Assembly (NCBI GenBank): GCA_963839175.1
Contig: CAWIUB010000026.1
Coordinates: 1 to 64,000, forward strand
Reading direction: 5' to 3'
Length of the DNA stretch: 64,000 nt
From: CAWIUB01 sp963839175
Lineage (GTDB): Bacteria; Actinomycetota; Actinomycetes; Mycobacteriales; Jatrophihabitantaceae
Shown here: piece by piece, positions 1 through 9,351 of the stretch
Position numbering within the stretch: position 1 is the first letter of the stretch
Layout: every line of letters starts with the position of its first letter
The notes under the pieces: model-generated
Databases searched by the model: none
Seen by the model: the letters and a program-made list of their open reading frames with translations, nothing else
Told to the model about the DNA's origin: nothing
Position numbers and translations under genes: made by a program

Positions 1-837
1 GAACGAGGACGCGGTGGAAATCGTGTCAGCCAGCGAAACGAGGGCGATGCCTATGGCTCCGGCGAAGACCAGGCCGAAGTCTGCGACATGCACACTGGGG
101 ATCGTGAAAGGCGGGAACCCCTTGGGGAGTGTTCCGACCAGCTTGACTCCGTGGTCGGCCAGGTCGAACACGACCGTCACGGCGATGGAAAGCACGACCA
201 TTACCAGGACTGCCGGCACCTTCGGCAACCAGCGCTGAAGCACGAGGATCAGCACGATCCCCCCGATCCCGACGGCGGCGGCTGCCGGGACCGCATCTCC
301 ATCGGCCAGGCCCTTGACGAAGCCGCGGATTTCTTCGATGAGATTGTCGGCGTCGATCGAGAAGCCGAACAGCTTCGGCAACTGGCCGATGAGAATCGTC
401 AGCGCCAAGCCGTTCATGTACCCGATCATCGTCGGCTTGGACAGCAGATCAGCGATGAAGCCAAGCTTCACCGTCGCGGCAAGGATCATGATGACCGCAA
501 CGATGATCGCGAGCATCGACGCGATCGCGACCGCCCGCTTCGGGTCACCGCCCGAGCCCACCAACGGGAAGATCGTCGCCGCAATCATCGGCCCGAGCGA
601 GGAGTCCGGACCCAGGACCAGGATGCGCGACGGACCGAAGACCGCATACCCGAGCAGGCACATGATGGACGTGTACAGGCCGGTGATCGGCGGCAGACCG
701 GCCAGTTCGGCGTACGCCATCCCCTGCGGGACCAGCAGGGTGGTGAGCACGACCCCAGCGATGACGTCCTTGAGCAGCCACCGGCGGCGGTACGTCGACA
801 CCACCCGCACGCCAGGCAGGGATTGCAAGACCGACAC
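1..837 (-). CDS. SulP family anion transporter (3' end outside window)
   Basis: Predicted inner-membrane anion transporter of the SulP/SLC26 family. The reverse strand from a GTG at 837 reads 279 residues without a stop to the window edge, so the C-terminal half and any STAS domain lie outside. The N-terminal part has the family signature: a basic start, then VPQGMAYAELAGLPPITGLY, then GPSRILVLGPDSSLGPMIAA, and several hydrophobic membrane segments. A good ribosome site (GGAGG, 7 bases before the GTG) supports the start. The substrate (sulfate, bicarbonate or another anion) cannot be read from this part. The next gene leftwards is not visible. Confidence 0.88.
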   Translation of the reverse strand, partial: MSVLQSLPGVRVVSTYRRRWLLKDVIAGVVLTTLLVPQGMAYAELAGLPPITGLYTSIMCLLGYAVFGPSRILVLGPDSSLGPMIAATIFPLVGSGGDPKRAVAIASMLAIIVAVIMILAATVKLGFIADLLSKPTMIGYMNGLALTILIGQLPKLFGFSIDADNLIEEIRGFVKGLADGDAVPAAAAVGIGGIVLILVLQRWLPKVPAVLVMVVLSIAVTVVFDLADHGVKLVGTLPKGFPPFTIPSVHVADFGLVFAGAIGIALVSLADTISTASSF

Positions 838-1126
838 GCGAACACCTCCGCAATCCGGGCGGCGCTCCAGGATGCGTGGCCACGACTGCGCACCTACCAC
901 GTAGACCGATCGATCTTCGCGGACGGCCACGACCAACGCTATGAGGCGTTCGTTGCGGGGCGGAAGGGACCGAAGTCACTATGCCAGGCTTGTCAAACGC
1001 AGGACGCTGTGACTGCCCAGGAGTCGTGTCTCCAGCTCTGCACGTCGATTGCAAAGGCTGGCCGAGACGAGCCTATCCAGCCGAGAGAGGACGGACCGAC
1101 ATGGCGTAGGTAGACGAAACACTCGA

Positions 1127-1444
1127 CTACTCGTCCGCCATGTCGCTGACAGCGATGGCGAGGCCGAGTGCTCGAGCGATCTTCGTGGTCGCGGACACAA
1201 TCCGTGCCGTGCCGACGAGTGGGGCAAGCGTGATCAGCATCTGCTGCACATCCTCCACCGTCAGCCCTTGCTCAGCCCCGACACCCAAGTGAAACAGGTA
1301 AGACGCTGGCGCGGCATCCAGCGCGACAAGCGCCGCGAACCGCAACCGCAGCTGCAGTCCCGGATCCAATGTCGTGGTTTCAGCCGAGACCGCGGTCATG
1401 CCGGTGAGCACATCCAATACCGGCGTTGCATCTTCATCAACCAT
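1127..1444 (-). CDS. Carboxymuconolactone decarboxylase-like (AhpD-fold) small protein
   Basis: A 105-residue protein that resembles the carboxymuconolactone decarboxylase/AhpD-like fold: an all-helical pattern, a segment LRLRFAALVALDAAPASYLFHLG, then a second half around LTVEDVQQMLITLAPLVGTARIVSA that looks like the usual internal pattern of this fold. The CxxC pair of peroxidase members is not present, so a redox role is not supported. The start at MVDEDATPVL follows GGAGG at 6 bases. The frame is open further upstream but that part looks non-coding. It lies alone between the SulP gene and the GH13 gene. The family call comes from pattern recognition and the function is unknown. Confidence 0.6.
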   Translation of the reverse strand: MVDEDATPVLDVLTGMTAVSAETTTLDPGLQLRLRFAALVALDAAPASYLFHLGVGAEQGLTVEDVQQMLITLAPLVGTARIVSATTKIARALGLAIAVSDMADE

Positions 1445-1589
1445 CGGAGTCCTCCCCGCGGTACCTCGTGATCCGCTGCGCGGCCCAGCGCCGTGCGGCA
1501 CAGTGAGCGAATCGCACCATGTGACCTCGGTGCATCACCCAAAACGAATGAACGCGGGCGAGTGCGGGACCGACTATTTGGGTCCGTGG

Positions 1590-3080
1590 TTATCTGAGCG
1601 CGAGTAGGTGGACCTGCCACGGCTGGAGGTCGATGAACAGTCCGGGACCAGCCAGTTCGTTGCCGTCCCGATCGAATGCCTTCTCCCGGAGGAGGTCGGT
1701 GAGATGCCAGTTCTGGCCGGGCAGGTCAGGCCAGTCCAGCGGGATTCTTCCTTGCGCTGGCTGCCCGGACAGGTTGATCACGATCAGGTGCCGGGCATGG
1801 CCGTCACCGCTCCAGGACCAGGCGAGCAGGTTGCGACAGGACTGGTTGTCAGGCCAGCCGGCGGCGTCGTGCAGCCGCCATTCACCGCGGCGCACGCCGT
1901 GGTCGGCCACGGTGGCGATCAGTCGCCGGTACCAGTCGCCGAGTTCGCGATCGAGGGGCTCGCCTGGGCGCCGGGAAAGGAATACTGGTGGCCGGACTCG
2001 GCGGCCCTCGAACTGGCCTTCGTGCCACAGGGTGGCACCGGGCAGTGTCGCGAGAGCTACCGCTGCGGCCCGCTCCGCGTAGGGTGACAGGCGGTCGGCG
2101 AGGCGGGGTTCGTCGTGGTTCTCCAGGAAACGTAGCAGCCGGGACTGGTAGTTCACGTCGGCCCGCAGGTGATCGCGGACTGCGGTCACGTCGATCGCGA
2201 GGATGCGGTCGTAGAGCCGTTTGTCGTAACAGAAATCGAAGCCCTGCTGCTGCAGCTCCCACTCCAGATCCCAGTAGGCCTCGGCGATCAGCACTGTGTC
2301 TGGGTGCCGGGCACGTAGTGCGGCTGTCACCTCGGGCCAGAACTCTTGAGTCGGCGCGGCGCCGGCTCGGTTTGCCCAGGTCTTGGCGAAGACATGGTTG
2401 GTCATCAGCATGGCCATGTCGCAGCGGATCCCGTCGCACTGCGCAGCGATGCCTGCCAGCGTGTCCGCAGTCGCCGCTCGCAGCGCGGGTGAGAATGCGT
2501 TGAGCTGTACGACATCGGGCCATGGCGGGAAGTACGGGTCGCGGCCGTGGGCGAGCACATGGCCGGCTGCCGTCATCCAGGCGGTGGGGTCCGTGTCGAG
2601 GTCGTGGTCATCGCCCTGTACGAACAGCTCCGGGTTGCTGGTCACCCAAGGGTGATCTGGGGCGACGTGATTGGGCACGTAGTCAAGCAGCAGCCGGGCG
2701 CCGCGGGCGGCCAGCGCGGCGCGGGCGGCGGCTAGGGCTTCGGGGCCGCCGAAGGCTTCGTCAACGATGTAGTGGCGCACGCAGTACGGCGAGCCGAGGA
2801 CGTCTTCGCGGCGCAGGTCGGGCAGGGTCTCCCGGAATGACGCCTGCAACTCGGGGTTCGCGTCCGCCAGGGCTCGTCCCGCAGGGCTGCGCTTCCAGAC
2901 ACCCATCAGCCACACCGCGTCCACACCGTGCGGGGAGACGGCATCCCAGTCGGTCGGCGCCACGTCAGCGAGGGTCAGCGGACGCCCGGCCGCCCGGGAC
3001 AACTCGGTCAGCCAGACCGCGGTGTTGATCTCGTAGATCACCGGCCGGGTTGGCCACCCAATGCCGGCACCGTTGAACAT
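1590..3080 (-). CDS. GH13 alpha-amylase family glycoside hydrolase
   Basis: A 496-residue cytoplasmic enzyme of the alpha-amylase (GH13) family acting on alpha-glucans or trehalose-like sugars. The four family regions are visible: DYVPNH (about residue 136), GIRCDMAM with the nucleophile Asp (about 218), EAYW with the acid/base Glu (about 265), and FLENHDEPR with the transition-state Asp (about 316). There is no signal peptide. The C-terminal ~90 residues look like the usual beta domain. The exact specificity is not readable; many actinobacteria carry such a single-domain enzyme of unknown role. It diverges from the MFS exporter at 3340. Confidence 0.88.
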   Translation of the reverse strand: MFNGAGIGWPTRPVIYEINTAVWLTELSRAAGRPLTLADVAPTDWDAVSPHGVDAVWLMGVWKRSPAGRALADANPELQASFRETLPDLRREDVLGSPYCVRHYIVDEAFGGPEALAAARAALAARGARLLLDYVPNHVAPDHPWVTSNPELFVQGDDHDLDTDPTAWMTAAGHVLAHGRDPYFPPWPDVVQLNAFSPALRAATADTLAGIAAQCDGIRCDMAMLMTNHVFAKTWANRAGAAPTQEFWPEVTAALRARHPDTVLIAEAYWDLEWELQQQGFDFCYDKRLYDRILAIDVTAVRDHLRADVNYQSRLLRFLENHDEPRLADRLSPYAERAAAVALATLPGATLWHEGQFEGRRVRPPVFLSRRPGEPLDRELGDWYRRLIATVADHGVRRGEWRLHDAAGWPDNQSCRNLLAWSWSGDGHARHLIVINLSGQPAQGRIPLDWPDLPGQNWHLTDLLREKAFDRDGNELAGPGLFIDLQPWQVHLLALR

Positions 3081-3339
3081 CGCTCCCCCTCTCCGCGCGG
3101 CGGGCCGACGGCGCGACCGCCGTGCCCACGGTTACAGCATGCGCTCGGCCCAGTGACGAGCACGTGGCCGCTCGATAGACACTCACCGCAGATGAGGCTG
3201 CGACCTCGGGGCGGTGCCGGATCACTCCAAGCGGATGAGGCCTCTCCGCAGGCCGCGCTGCACGATGGGTCTCACTCGAGGAGGTGCATTTCACAGTGCT
3301 GCGCGCCGTGGCCACGTCAAGATTCGTGAGTCCGCACTG

Positions 3340-4812
3340 ATGCCGTCGACGCCCACTCGCACGGACATGCGGCGTGCCCGATCGATGGTGCTGCCTCTGG
3401 CGCTCGCGCAGTTCATTGCGAGCTACGCCTCCACGAACATGAACGTGGCGATCAGCACCATTGCCGATGACCTGGACACGACCGTGTCCGGCATCCAGAC
3501 GACGATCACTCTGTTCACGCTGACTATGGCGGCGCTGATGATCCCGGGTAGCAAGCTGAGCGATATCTGGGGGCGCAAGCGATGCTTCATCGCGGGGCTG
3601 GTGATCTATGCTGCCGGCGCCCTGCTGGCGTCGCTTGCGCAAGGACTACCACTACTTCTCATCGGGTACTCGCTGCTCGAGGGCATTGGCTCGGCTCTGT
3701 TGATCCCACCGATCTACATCCTGATCACGGTTGCGTTCGACGACGTGCAGACTCGAGCGAAGTATTTCGGCGTCGTGAGCGGCGCCGCCGGACTGGGTGC
3801 TGCGGCTGGACCTTTGATCGGTGGACTGATCACGAGCGCGATCAGCTGGCGCGCCTCGTTCATTGTCCAGTTCCTGGTCGTGGCGGCGATCGTGGCGCTG
3901 GCCCGCACGATCGCCGAACCCGAGCGGGAAGAGCGCGCGCCGCGTTTCGATATCGAGGGTGCGGTCTTGTCGGCGCTTGGACTGTTCTTCATCGTCTTCG
4001 GCATCCTCCAGTCGTCGACCTACGGTTTCGTCGTATCCCGGAAGGACTTCACCATTGGCGGCGCGGTCGTGATCCCGAAGGGATGGATATCCCCAGTGTG
4101 GCTTTACGTCGCAATCGGCGTGCTCTTCCTGATCTGGTGCGCGCTGCACTTGCGGTCCGTCGAGAAGGCCGGCGGAGATCCGCTGCTCTCGCTGCGCCTG
4201 TTCCGTAACCGCACGTCCAATTTCGGTCTGGCCACCCAAATCGTGCAATGGCTGGTGCTGCAGGGCTCCTTCTTCGTGATCTCCGTGTATCTCCAGGAGA
4301 TCTGGCACTACAACGCCATCGAGACCGGACTGGCCCTCACCCCGGCCACGATCGGCATACTCGCATCGTCGGCCGTCGCCGGGCGGATGGCGAGCAGACG
4401 CCCGCAAGCCACCTTGGTACGCGCCGGCTTCGTCGCCACAACCATCGGCATGGCGCTGCTGATCGCCCTCGTCCGGCAGCACTCCAACGTCCTTACCTTC
4501 GCGCCAGGGCTGCTGCTCATGGGCATCGGCACCGGCGTCATGCTGACCGCATCGGTTAACGTCGTCCAATCGAGCTTCCCCGACGCCGAGCAGGGCGACA
4601 TCTCCGGACTCTCGCGCAGCGTGTCGAACTTGGGCTCATCTCTTGGCGTGGCCCTTGCCGGGTCTGTTCTCGTCGCAGCCGCTGTCGCCGGCACCAAGCA
4701 GTACGCGCTGGCCATCGGCGTCATGGGCGGCTTCGCACTGCTCGGCCTCGTCGCTGCGCTGTTCATCCCACGCACGAGACCAGCCGGCCGATCTGTGACC
4801 GATACTCCTTAG
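3340..4812 (+). CDS. MFS transporter, DHA2-type (14 TM) exporter
   Basis: A 490-residue membrane protein of the major facilitator superfamily, drug:H+ antiporter-2 type. It has about 14 hydrophobic segments; the MFS motif A region reads GSKLSDIWGRKRCFIAGL, and motif C-like GAAGLGAAAGPLIGG follows in the fifth helix. The frame is open from 3214, but MPSTPTRTDMRRARSMVL at 3340 is the first start that fits the family; no strong ribosome site is seen. It likely exports a small toxic compound; the substrate is unknown. A second DHA2 exporter lies at 32214. Confidence 0.87.
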   Translation: MPSTPTRTDMRRARSMVLPLALAQFIASYASTNMNVAISTIADDLDTTVSGIQTTITLFTLTMAALMIPGSKLSDIWGRKRCFIAGLVIYAAGALLASLAQGLPLLLIGYSLLEGIGSALLIPPIYILITVAFDDVQTRAKYFGVVSGAAGLGAAAGPLIGGLITSAISWRASFIVQFLVVAAIVALARTIAEPEREERAPRFDIEGAVLSALGLFFIVFGILQSSTYGFVVSRKDFTIGGAVVIPKGWISPVWLYVAIGVLFLIWCALHLRSVEKAGGDPLLSLRLFRNRTSNFGLATQIVQWLVLQGSFFVISVYLQEIWHYNAIETGLALTPATIGILASSAVAGRMASRRPQATLVRAGFVATTIGMALLIALVRQHSNVLTFAPGLLLMGIGTGVMLTASVNVVQSSFPDAEQGDISGLSRSVSNLGSSLGVALAGSVLVAAAVAGTKQYALAIGVMGGFALLGLVAALFIPRTRPAGRSVTDTP

Positions 4813-4911
4813 CGAATCATCCCCATGCAGCGCAGCCCGGCCGCCTCACCGCGGCCTCAGATGATCATCCAGATCTGCAGGGCGCGCGGGCGTGGGCTAG
4901 CGGTTGCGCGG

Positions 4912-5274
4912 CTACCCCGCTGCCGGCAGCGGGTCGGGCTTTTGCCATGGCCACCGACCGGTGATTTCGAGTTCCATCGAGAAGCTCAGGAAAGTTCGGA
5001 TGAGGATGATGCCGGCGAGGACGGCAACGCTCCTGACGGTCGGTGTGACGGCGACGGTCCGGATTATGTCGCCTGCTACGAGCAGTTCGAGCCCGAGCAA
5101 GATAGATCGGCCAAGCTGCCGTCGAAAAAGGCGGTAGGTATTCGGATCTCGACTGAGTGTTCTTCGGCCCGCGGCCACGGTGGCCGCAAGAGCTCCGAGG
5201 ATAATAGCCGTCACGCCAGCACCGTCGACGACCTTACCTACCGTTTCGACCACATCGCTGTAGGCCATTGCCAT
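4912..5274 (-). CDS. DUF1622 small membrane protein
   Basis: A 120-residue membrane protein of the DUF1622 family, function unknown. The hallmark stretch is YRLFRRQLGRSILLGLELL followed by VAGDIIRTVAV and a last hydrophobic helix ending in ELEITGRWPWQ. Three membrane helices are expected. The reading frame extends further 5', but that part is low in hydrophobicity and unlike the family; the start is placed at MAMAYSDVV (5274), with 5268 as an alternative. It converges with the MFS gene at its left, and the 3' end contains a perfect palindrome. Confidence 0.85.
   Translation of the reverse strand: MAMAYSDVVETVGKVVDGAGVTAIILGALAATVAAGRRTLSRDPNTYRLFRRQLGRSILLGLELLVAGDIIRTVAVTPTVRSVAVLAGIILIRTFLSFSMELEITGRWPWQKPDPLPAAG
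4916..4933. terminator. Palindromic hairpin, possible terminator between convergent genes
   Basis: CCCGCTGCCGGCAGCGGG is a perfect 18-base palindrome. On the plus strand it is followed by GCTTTT a few bases later, so it could end the MFS transcript. It overlaps the last codons of the DUF1622 gene on the other strand (Leu-Pro-Ala-Ala-Gly). A role as terminator is inferred. Confidence 0.45.
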
Positions 5275-5584
5275 ACCGCCATCTCGGTTAGGTGTCGCTT
5301 GCCAGCGTGATGGGACCGTCGGTTGCCACGACCCAGGGACGGCCAGGGTCGCAGGTTGATGTTCATCCGTTCTGCTGTCCTGGTCAATCGGCCGGCCGCG
5401 GGCGACCGAGTGTTGGGGTCGGTGGCGGAGCCATGGCGTGATCATCGGTCAACCTATCCCTTTTGCGGCGTGCGGGTCATCCGGCGTGGGTGATGCCATG
5501 GCGGGAAAGCAGCGAAAAGGTGCATGCGGTTGCTTGCCAGCAGTCCGATAGATTCGACGCGACACACTTCAACGAGGAGGCGCT
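5275..5584. other. Intergenic region between divergent genes, no gene seen
   Basis: These 310 bases separate the divergent DUF1622 and DUF6325 genes and should hold both promoters. Short open frames here show no family resemblance. The only clear signal is the ribosome site AGGAGG just before 5585. Confidence 0.5.
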
Positions 5585-6001
5585 ATGGGATTCTGCCCAG
5601 TCGACGTGATCATTATCGGCTTCCCGGGCAACAAGTTCAGCGGTCGCATTGCCCCGGCGATCATGGAACTTGTCGACAGCGCCACGATCCGTGTCATCGA
5701 TCTGTTGTTCGTCAGCAAGGACGCCGATGGCGTTGTGACCACAATCGCCGCGTCGGATGTTGACGCGCAGACAGGGCCGGGCTATCTGGCGATCGACGTA
5801 GTCCAGCCCGGGGCGCTCGGCCCGGAAGACGCCGAGGAATTGACCGATGATTTGGAGCTCAATAGTTCGGCGCTGATGATCGCATTCGAAAACATCTGGG
5901 CGCAGAAAGTCTTGGACGCCTGTAGGGCAGCTGACGCCGTTGTGATCGACCAGATTCGCATCCCCGCTGATGTGGTCGACGCCGTCGTCGCCGCAAGCTA
6001 G
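5585..6001 (+). CDS. DUF6325 family protein
   Basis: A 138-residue soluble protein of the DUF6325 family (related to DUF1269), common in actinobacteria next to SHOCT proteins; function unknown. The pattern is typical: PVDVIIIGFPGNKFSGRIAP at the N-terminus, then LVDSATIRVIDLLFVSKDADG, and a C-terminal acidic helix with ENIWAQKVLDACRAADAVV. The start has AGGAGG spaced 4 bases from ATG. It is followed after 35 bases by the SHOCT gene, so the two are probably co-transcribed. Confidence 0.85.
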   Translation: MGFCPVDVIIIGFPGNKFSGRIAPAIMELVDSATIRVIDLLFVSKDADGVVTTIAASDVDAQTGPGYLAIDVVQPGALGPEDAEELTDDLELNSSALMIAFENIWAQKVLDACRAADAVVIDQIRIPADVVDAVVAAS

Positions 6002-6036
6002 AGACCAGCCCGATTCACGAAACCGAGAGGCACGAT

Positions 6037-6315
6037 ATGGGACTGCTACGCATGGCGGCCCGCACGGCCGTTGTCGCGGGTACGGCCACCGCCGTTTCCG
6101 GACGCGTCGCGCGCCGGCAGGCCGCAAAGTACGACCAACAGGCGCAACCGCAGCAGGCTGCAGCCGAGCCAGCCGAGCCAGCCGAGCCAGCCGAGCCTGC
6201 CTCGCCCGAGGATCCGGAGACGGCCAAGCTTCAGCAGTTAGCCCAACTGCACAGCCAGGGGGTGCTGTCCGATGAGGAGTTCACAGCGGCCAAGGCCAAG
6301 GTGCTAGGGATCTGA
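6037..6315 (+). CDS. SHOCT-domain small protein
   Basis: A 92-residue protein. The N-terminal ~40 residues are Ala/Arg rich and may form a short membrane-associated helix. The middle is a low-complexity repeat of Ala-Glu-Pro units encoded by four near-identical 9-base repeats (6165-6200). The last 30 residues are a SHOCT domain (LQQLAQLHSQGVLSDEEFTA, AKAKVLGI), a short helical module thought to mediate oligomerisation. It sits directly after the DUF6325 gene, a frequent pairing in actinobacteria. Its stop overlaps a possible CTG start of the methyltransferase that follows. Confidence 0.85.
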   Translation: MGLLRMAARTAVVAGTATAVSGRVARRQAAKYDQQAQPQQAAAEPAEPAEPAEPASPEDPETAKLQQLAQLHSQGVLSDEEFTAAKAKVLGI

Positions 6316-6374
6316 AAGAGGCTGCACCCCAGGCAGGCAAGCACGAGGCGGAACCGTACTCGCGACTGGCCGGG

Positions 6375-7079
6375 GTGTATGACGAGATAGTCGTGGATCC
6401 CTGCCACGAGCGCTGGGCCGCTTACCTCAATGAACTCTGGGGCGCGGACAACGACGGCGTGCACACGGTGCTGGACCTTTGCTGCGGAACCGGCCTCATG
6501 GCGCACGCCCTCCTCGCGCTCGGCTATCGGGTAACCGGCGTCGACGGCTCACCCGCGATGCTCGCCCGCGCCCGCCAATTAGTAGGCCCGGACCCTGTCC
6601 TGATCCAGCAGACCCTTCCTGACCTGATGATCGGCGGCGTGTTCGACGCGGCGGTTTCTACCTTCGACGGCCTCAACTACCTCACTCCCGCCGAATTGGG
6701 CTCGACGCTGACGGCTGTGGGCCGCCGGCTTCGGCTCGGCGGCTGGCTCGTGTTCGACCTGCATACCGACGCGATGTTGGAGTTCGCCAGGTCCTACCCG
6801 GTCGTCGAGGGTGAGGCCGACGGAAAGCGCTTCACGATCTGCAACGTCGTGGATGTCAGCGCCCGGACCTGCGTCACGCGGATCGAGCTCACCGGGGCAA
6901 CCGACGGCGACACGTTCAGCGAGGAGCATCGCCAATACTTCTTCACCGATGAGGAGGTTCGTAGCGCTCTCGCCGCCACAGGCTTCGGGCCGCCCTCAGT
7001 CACCGACGAGTACAGCGATTATCCCGCAACCCGGTCGACGTTGCGCGCGACCTGGATCTCCCGGTACCTCACACCCTGA
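6375..7079 (+). CDS. Class I SAM-dependent methyltransferase
   Basis: A methyltransferase with the Rossmann SAM-binding motif VLDLCCGTGLMAHALLALG and acidic loop VTGVDGSPAML, followed by a post-motif region FDAAVSTFDGLNYL and LRLGGWLVFDLHT. The substrate is unknown. The start is doubtful: GTG at 6375 lies inside the conserved family stretch (EPYSRLAGVYDE), whose first residues are encoded upstream in the same frame back to 6312, where a CTG overlaps the SHOCT stop (CTGA). The true protein is therefore probably about 255 residues and translationally coupled to the SHOCT gene. Confidence 0.82.
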   Translation: MYDEIVVDPCHERWAAYLNELWGADNDGVHTVLDLCCGTGLMAHALLALGYRVTGVDGSPAMLARARQLVGPDPVLIQQTLPDLMIGGVFDAAVSTFDGLNYLTPAELGSTLTAVGRRLRLGGWLVFDLHTDAMLEFARSYPVVEGEADGKRFTICNVVDVSARTCVTRIELTGATDGDTFSEEHRQYFFTDEEVRSALAATGFGPPSVTDEYSDYPATRSTLRATWISRYLTP

Positions 7080-7173
7080 CACGCGCGCCGCGCACACGCC
7101 GGGCGAAGCCACATCGCGGTCCGGGCCGTGAACCGCAGGCTCGAAGCCGGTCGTGGCGTGGCAGGCTTGGTCC

Positions 7174-7662
7174 ATGACGATTCCCCGCAACATTCCTCGT
7201 CCAGGGCTGAGTTTGGACTATCCGATGTCCCTGGGGATCTACAACCAGTACACGCAGGCTCAGCGCGTGGTCGATTACCTGTCGGACCACGACTTCCCGG
7301 TGCGCAACGTAGCGATCGTCGGTACCGAACTGAAATCTGTCGAGCGGGTCACCGGGCGCCTCACGCGCGGGAAGGTCGCGGTCGCCGGTGCCGTCTCCGG
7401 GTTGTGGATCGGGCTGTTCGTCGGTATCGCGTTCGCCCTGTTCAGCACAAAGGGCCAGCTCGGCTTCTTAATCACCACACCGCTGCTGGGTGCACTGTTC
7501 ATGACGGTGTGGGGCCAGCTGGGATACACCGCAGCGACCCGCGGCGGCACCCGAGACTTCGCCTCCATCAGCCAGGTCGTCGCGACCAAGTATGAAGTGC
7601 TCGTCGAACACAACGTCGCAGAGCAGGCGCGCGGCATTCTGGCCGGAATGCCCGCCGGCTGA
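7174..7662 (+). CDS. General stress protein (GSP17M/YflT-like domain) with membrane helices
   Basis: A 162-residue protein. The N-terminal ~60 residues fit the general stress protein 17M domain (LGIYNQYTQAQRVVDYLSDH, then FPVRNVAIVG). Two hydrophobic helices follow (GKVAVAGAVSGLWIGLFVGI and the LLGALFMTVWG region), then a short C-terminal helix that often follows this module. A role in stress response is inferred from family. An upstream in-frame start at 7153 is possible. It stands alone between the methyltransferase and the ClC channel. Confidence 0.78.
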   Translation: MTIPRNIPRPGLSLDYPMSLGIYNQYTQAQRVVDYLSDHDFPVRNVAIVGTELKSVERVTGRLTRGKVAVAGAVSGLWIGLFVGIAFALFSTKGQLGFLITTPLLGALFMTVWGQLGYTAATRGGTRDFASISQVVATKYEVLVEHNVAEQARGILAGMPAG

Positions 7663-7952
7663 GCCGGCGGGTATCCAGGGCCCGATCCGTCGACCTGGTC
7701 GCCAAGGCCGATCGTTCTCGCCTACGAACCTGGTGAGGCCCAGTCGACGGTCCCTCTCACTCGATCACCACTGGCTGGTCTGATCGCGCCGGCCGATGAA
7801 GGGGTGACTGGCTCATCCGCGTCGCATGATGCTCGGTGGCGGACCTGGGTGAATCGTGTAGACCTCAGGGAGGTCGTCAGCGTGCTTCTGCGCCAGAGAT
7901 CGAACGCCGAACCGGGACGTCCGCGTCGCGTCCACTGTCGGGCCTGATCGCC

Positions 7953-9332
7953 GTGGTTCACACGGCAAGTGCCCGGCGAGATCCCTCTGCCACGCCCTCC
8001 GATCCGGTGGCGCTGCTGCGTTCTCGCAGCTACGTTGTTCTGCTCGTGGTCTGCGCGGCCCTCGGTGTGCCGATCGCGATCGCGGCCTACTTCTTTCTGC
8101 AGCTCGTCTCGCACCTACAGAAGTGGGTGTTCACTGATCTGCCGAATGGCCTGGGATTTGACGGCGAACCGACCTGGTGGCCGGTCGCGCCCCTGTTCTT
8201 GGCGGGGATCCTGGTCGCGCTGACCATCCGCTATCTGCCTGGCCGTGGCGGCGAACCGCCGGCCGAAGGGTTCCACCCGGGCAGAGGGCCGGCAACGCCG
8301 CAAGAGCTGGTCGGCATCGCGATCGCAGCTCTGGCGAGCTTGGGCTTGGGCGCCGTCATCGGCCCGGAGGCACCGCTGATCGCGCTCGGCGCCGGACTTG
8401 CCGCCGCCGCAGTGCGGCTGGCCAGGCGTGGCACGCCGGAGCAAGCCGTGTCGGTAGTGGCCGCAGCGGGCAGCTTCGCGGCGATCAGTACGCTGCTCGG
8501 CTCGCCGCTGTCGGGTGCGTTTCTGCTTATGGAGGCGGCCGGACTCGCCGGTCCGATGCTCGGCATGGTACTGCTGCCGGGTCTGCTCGCCGCCGGCATC
8601 GGAACGTTGATCTTCGTCGGGCTGGACTCACTGACCGGATTGGGCGCCGTGTCGCTGGCCATCCCCGACCTGCCACCTTTCGCCCGGCCGGACATAGCTG
8701 AGTTCGGCTGGGCATTGGTGATCGGGGTCGCCGCGGCACTGGTCGGAACCGGCATCCGGTGGTTGGCGCTGTATCTTCAGCCCCACGTTGAGCACCGGAT
8801 ACTGCTCGCCACGCCGGCGATCGGTCTGGCGGTCGCAGGGTTGGCCATCGCCTACGCGGAGGTCACCGGCAAGAGCTCCGCGGACGTATTGTTCTCCGGT
8901 CAGACCGCGCTAGGACCACTGTTGATCAACGCTTCGCAGTACTCGACAGGTGCCTTGCTAATGCTGTTGGCCTGCAAAGGCGTCGCCTACAGCCTGTCGA
9001 TGAGCGGATTTCGAGGTGGACCGGTCTTTCCAGCGATGTTCCTCGGGGCAACGGGCGGTATAGCGCTCTCCCACCTGCCCGGGCTGCCGCTGATCCCGGG
9101 CGCTGCAATGGGTATCGGCGCGATGTGCGCGGTCATGCTCAGGCTACCGCTGACGTCCGTCCTACTCGCTACCTTGCTGCTGCAATCGGACGGACTGGCT
9201 GTCATGCCACTGGTTATCGTCGCGGTGGTAGTCGCCTACGTCGTCGCAGCTCGCTTCGTGGCCGTCCCCCGGGTAACCAGCCCAGAGGCCCCTGCGACCG
9301 CGCCACCGAATCATCCGGTACGCAGCATTTGA
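7953..9332 (+). CDS. ClC-family chloride channel/transporter
   Basis: A membrane protein of the ClC family, moving chloride or a similar anion, probably in exchange with protons. Family landmarks are seen: GAVIGPEAPLIALGAG with the gating glutamate (GPEAP in place of GREGP), the GSPLSGAFLLME segment, and GFRGGPVFPAMFLGA near the C-terminus. There are 10 or more hydrophobic helices and no CBS domains. The frame is open from 7836, but the first 39 codons look unlike a protein, so the GTG at 7953 is preferred; neither start has a clear ribosome site. Confidence 0.85.
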   Translation: MVHTASARRDPSATPSDPVALLRSRSYVVLLVVCAALGVPIAIAAYFFLQLVSHLQKWVFTDLPNGLGFDGEPTWWPVAPLFLAGILVALTIRYLPGRGGEPPAEGFHPGRGPATPQELVGIAIAALASLGLGAVIGPEAPLIALGAGLAAAAVRLARRGTPEQAVSVVAAAGSFAAISTLLGSPLSGAFLLMEAAGLAGPMLGMVLLPGLLAAGIGTLIFVGLDSLTGLGAVSLAIPDLPPFARPDIAEFGWALVIGVAAALVGTGIRWLALYLQPHVEHRILLATPAIGLAVAGLAIAYAEVTGKSSADVLFSGQTALGPLLINASQYSTGALLMLLACKGVAYSLSMSGFRGGPVFPAMFLGATGGIALSHLPGLPLIPGAAMGIGAMCAVMLRLPLTSVLLATLLLQSDGLAVMPLVIVAVVVAYVVAARFVAVPRVTSPEAPATAPPNHPVRSI

Positions 9333-9351
9333 CGTTCGTGGTAACGACTCC

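Noticed and set aside
88..1113. Long plus-strand open frame of 341 codons rich in Arg, His, Asp
   Set aside because: It is the shadow of the SulP gene on the reverse strand; composition is not protein-like.
3652..4569. Long reverse open frame over the MFS gene
   Set aside because: Shadow frame; the plus-strand MFS protein has clear helices and motifs.
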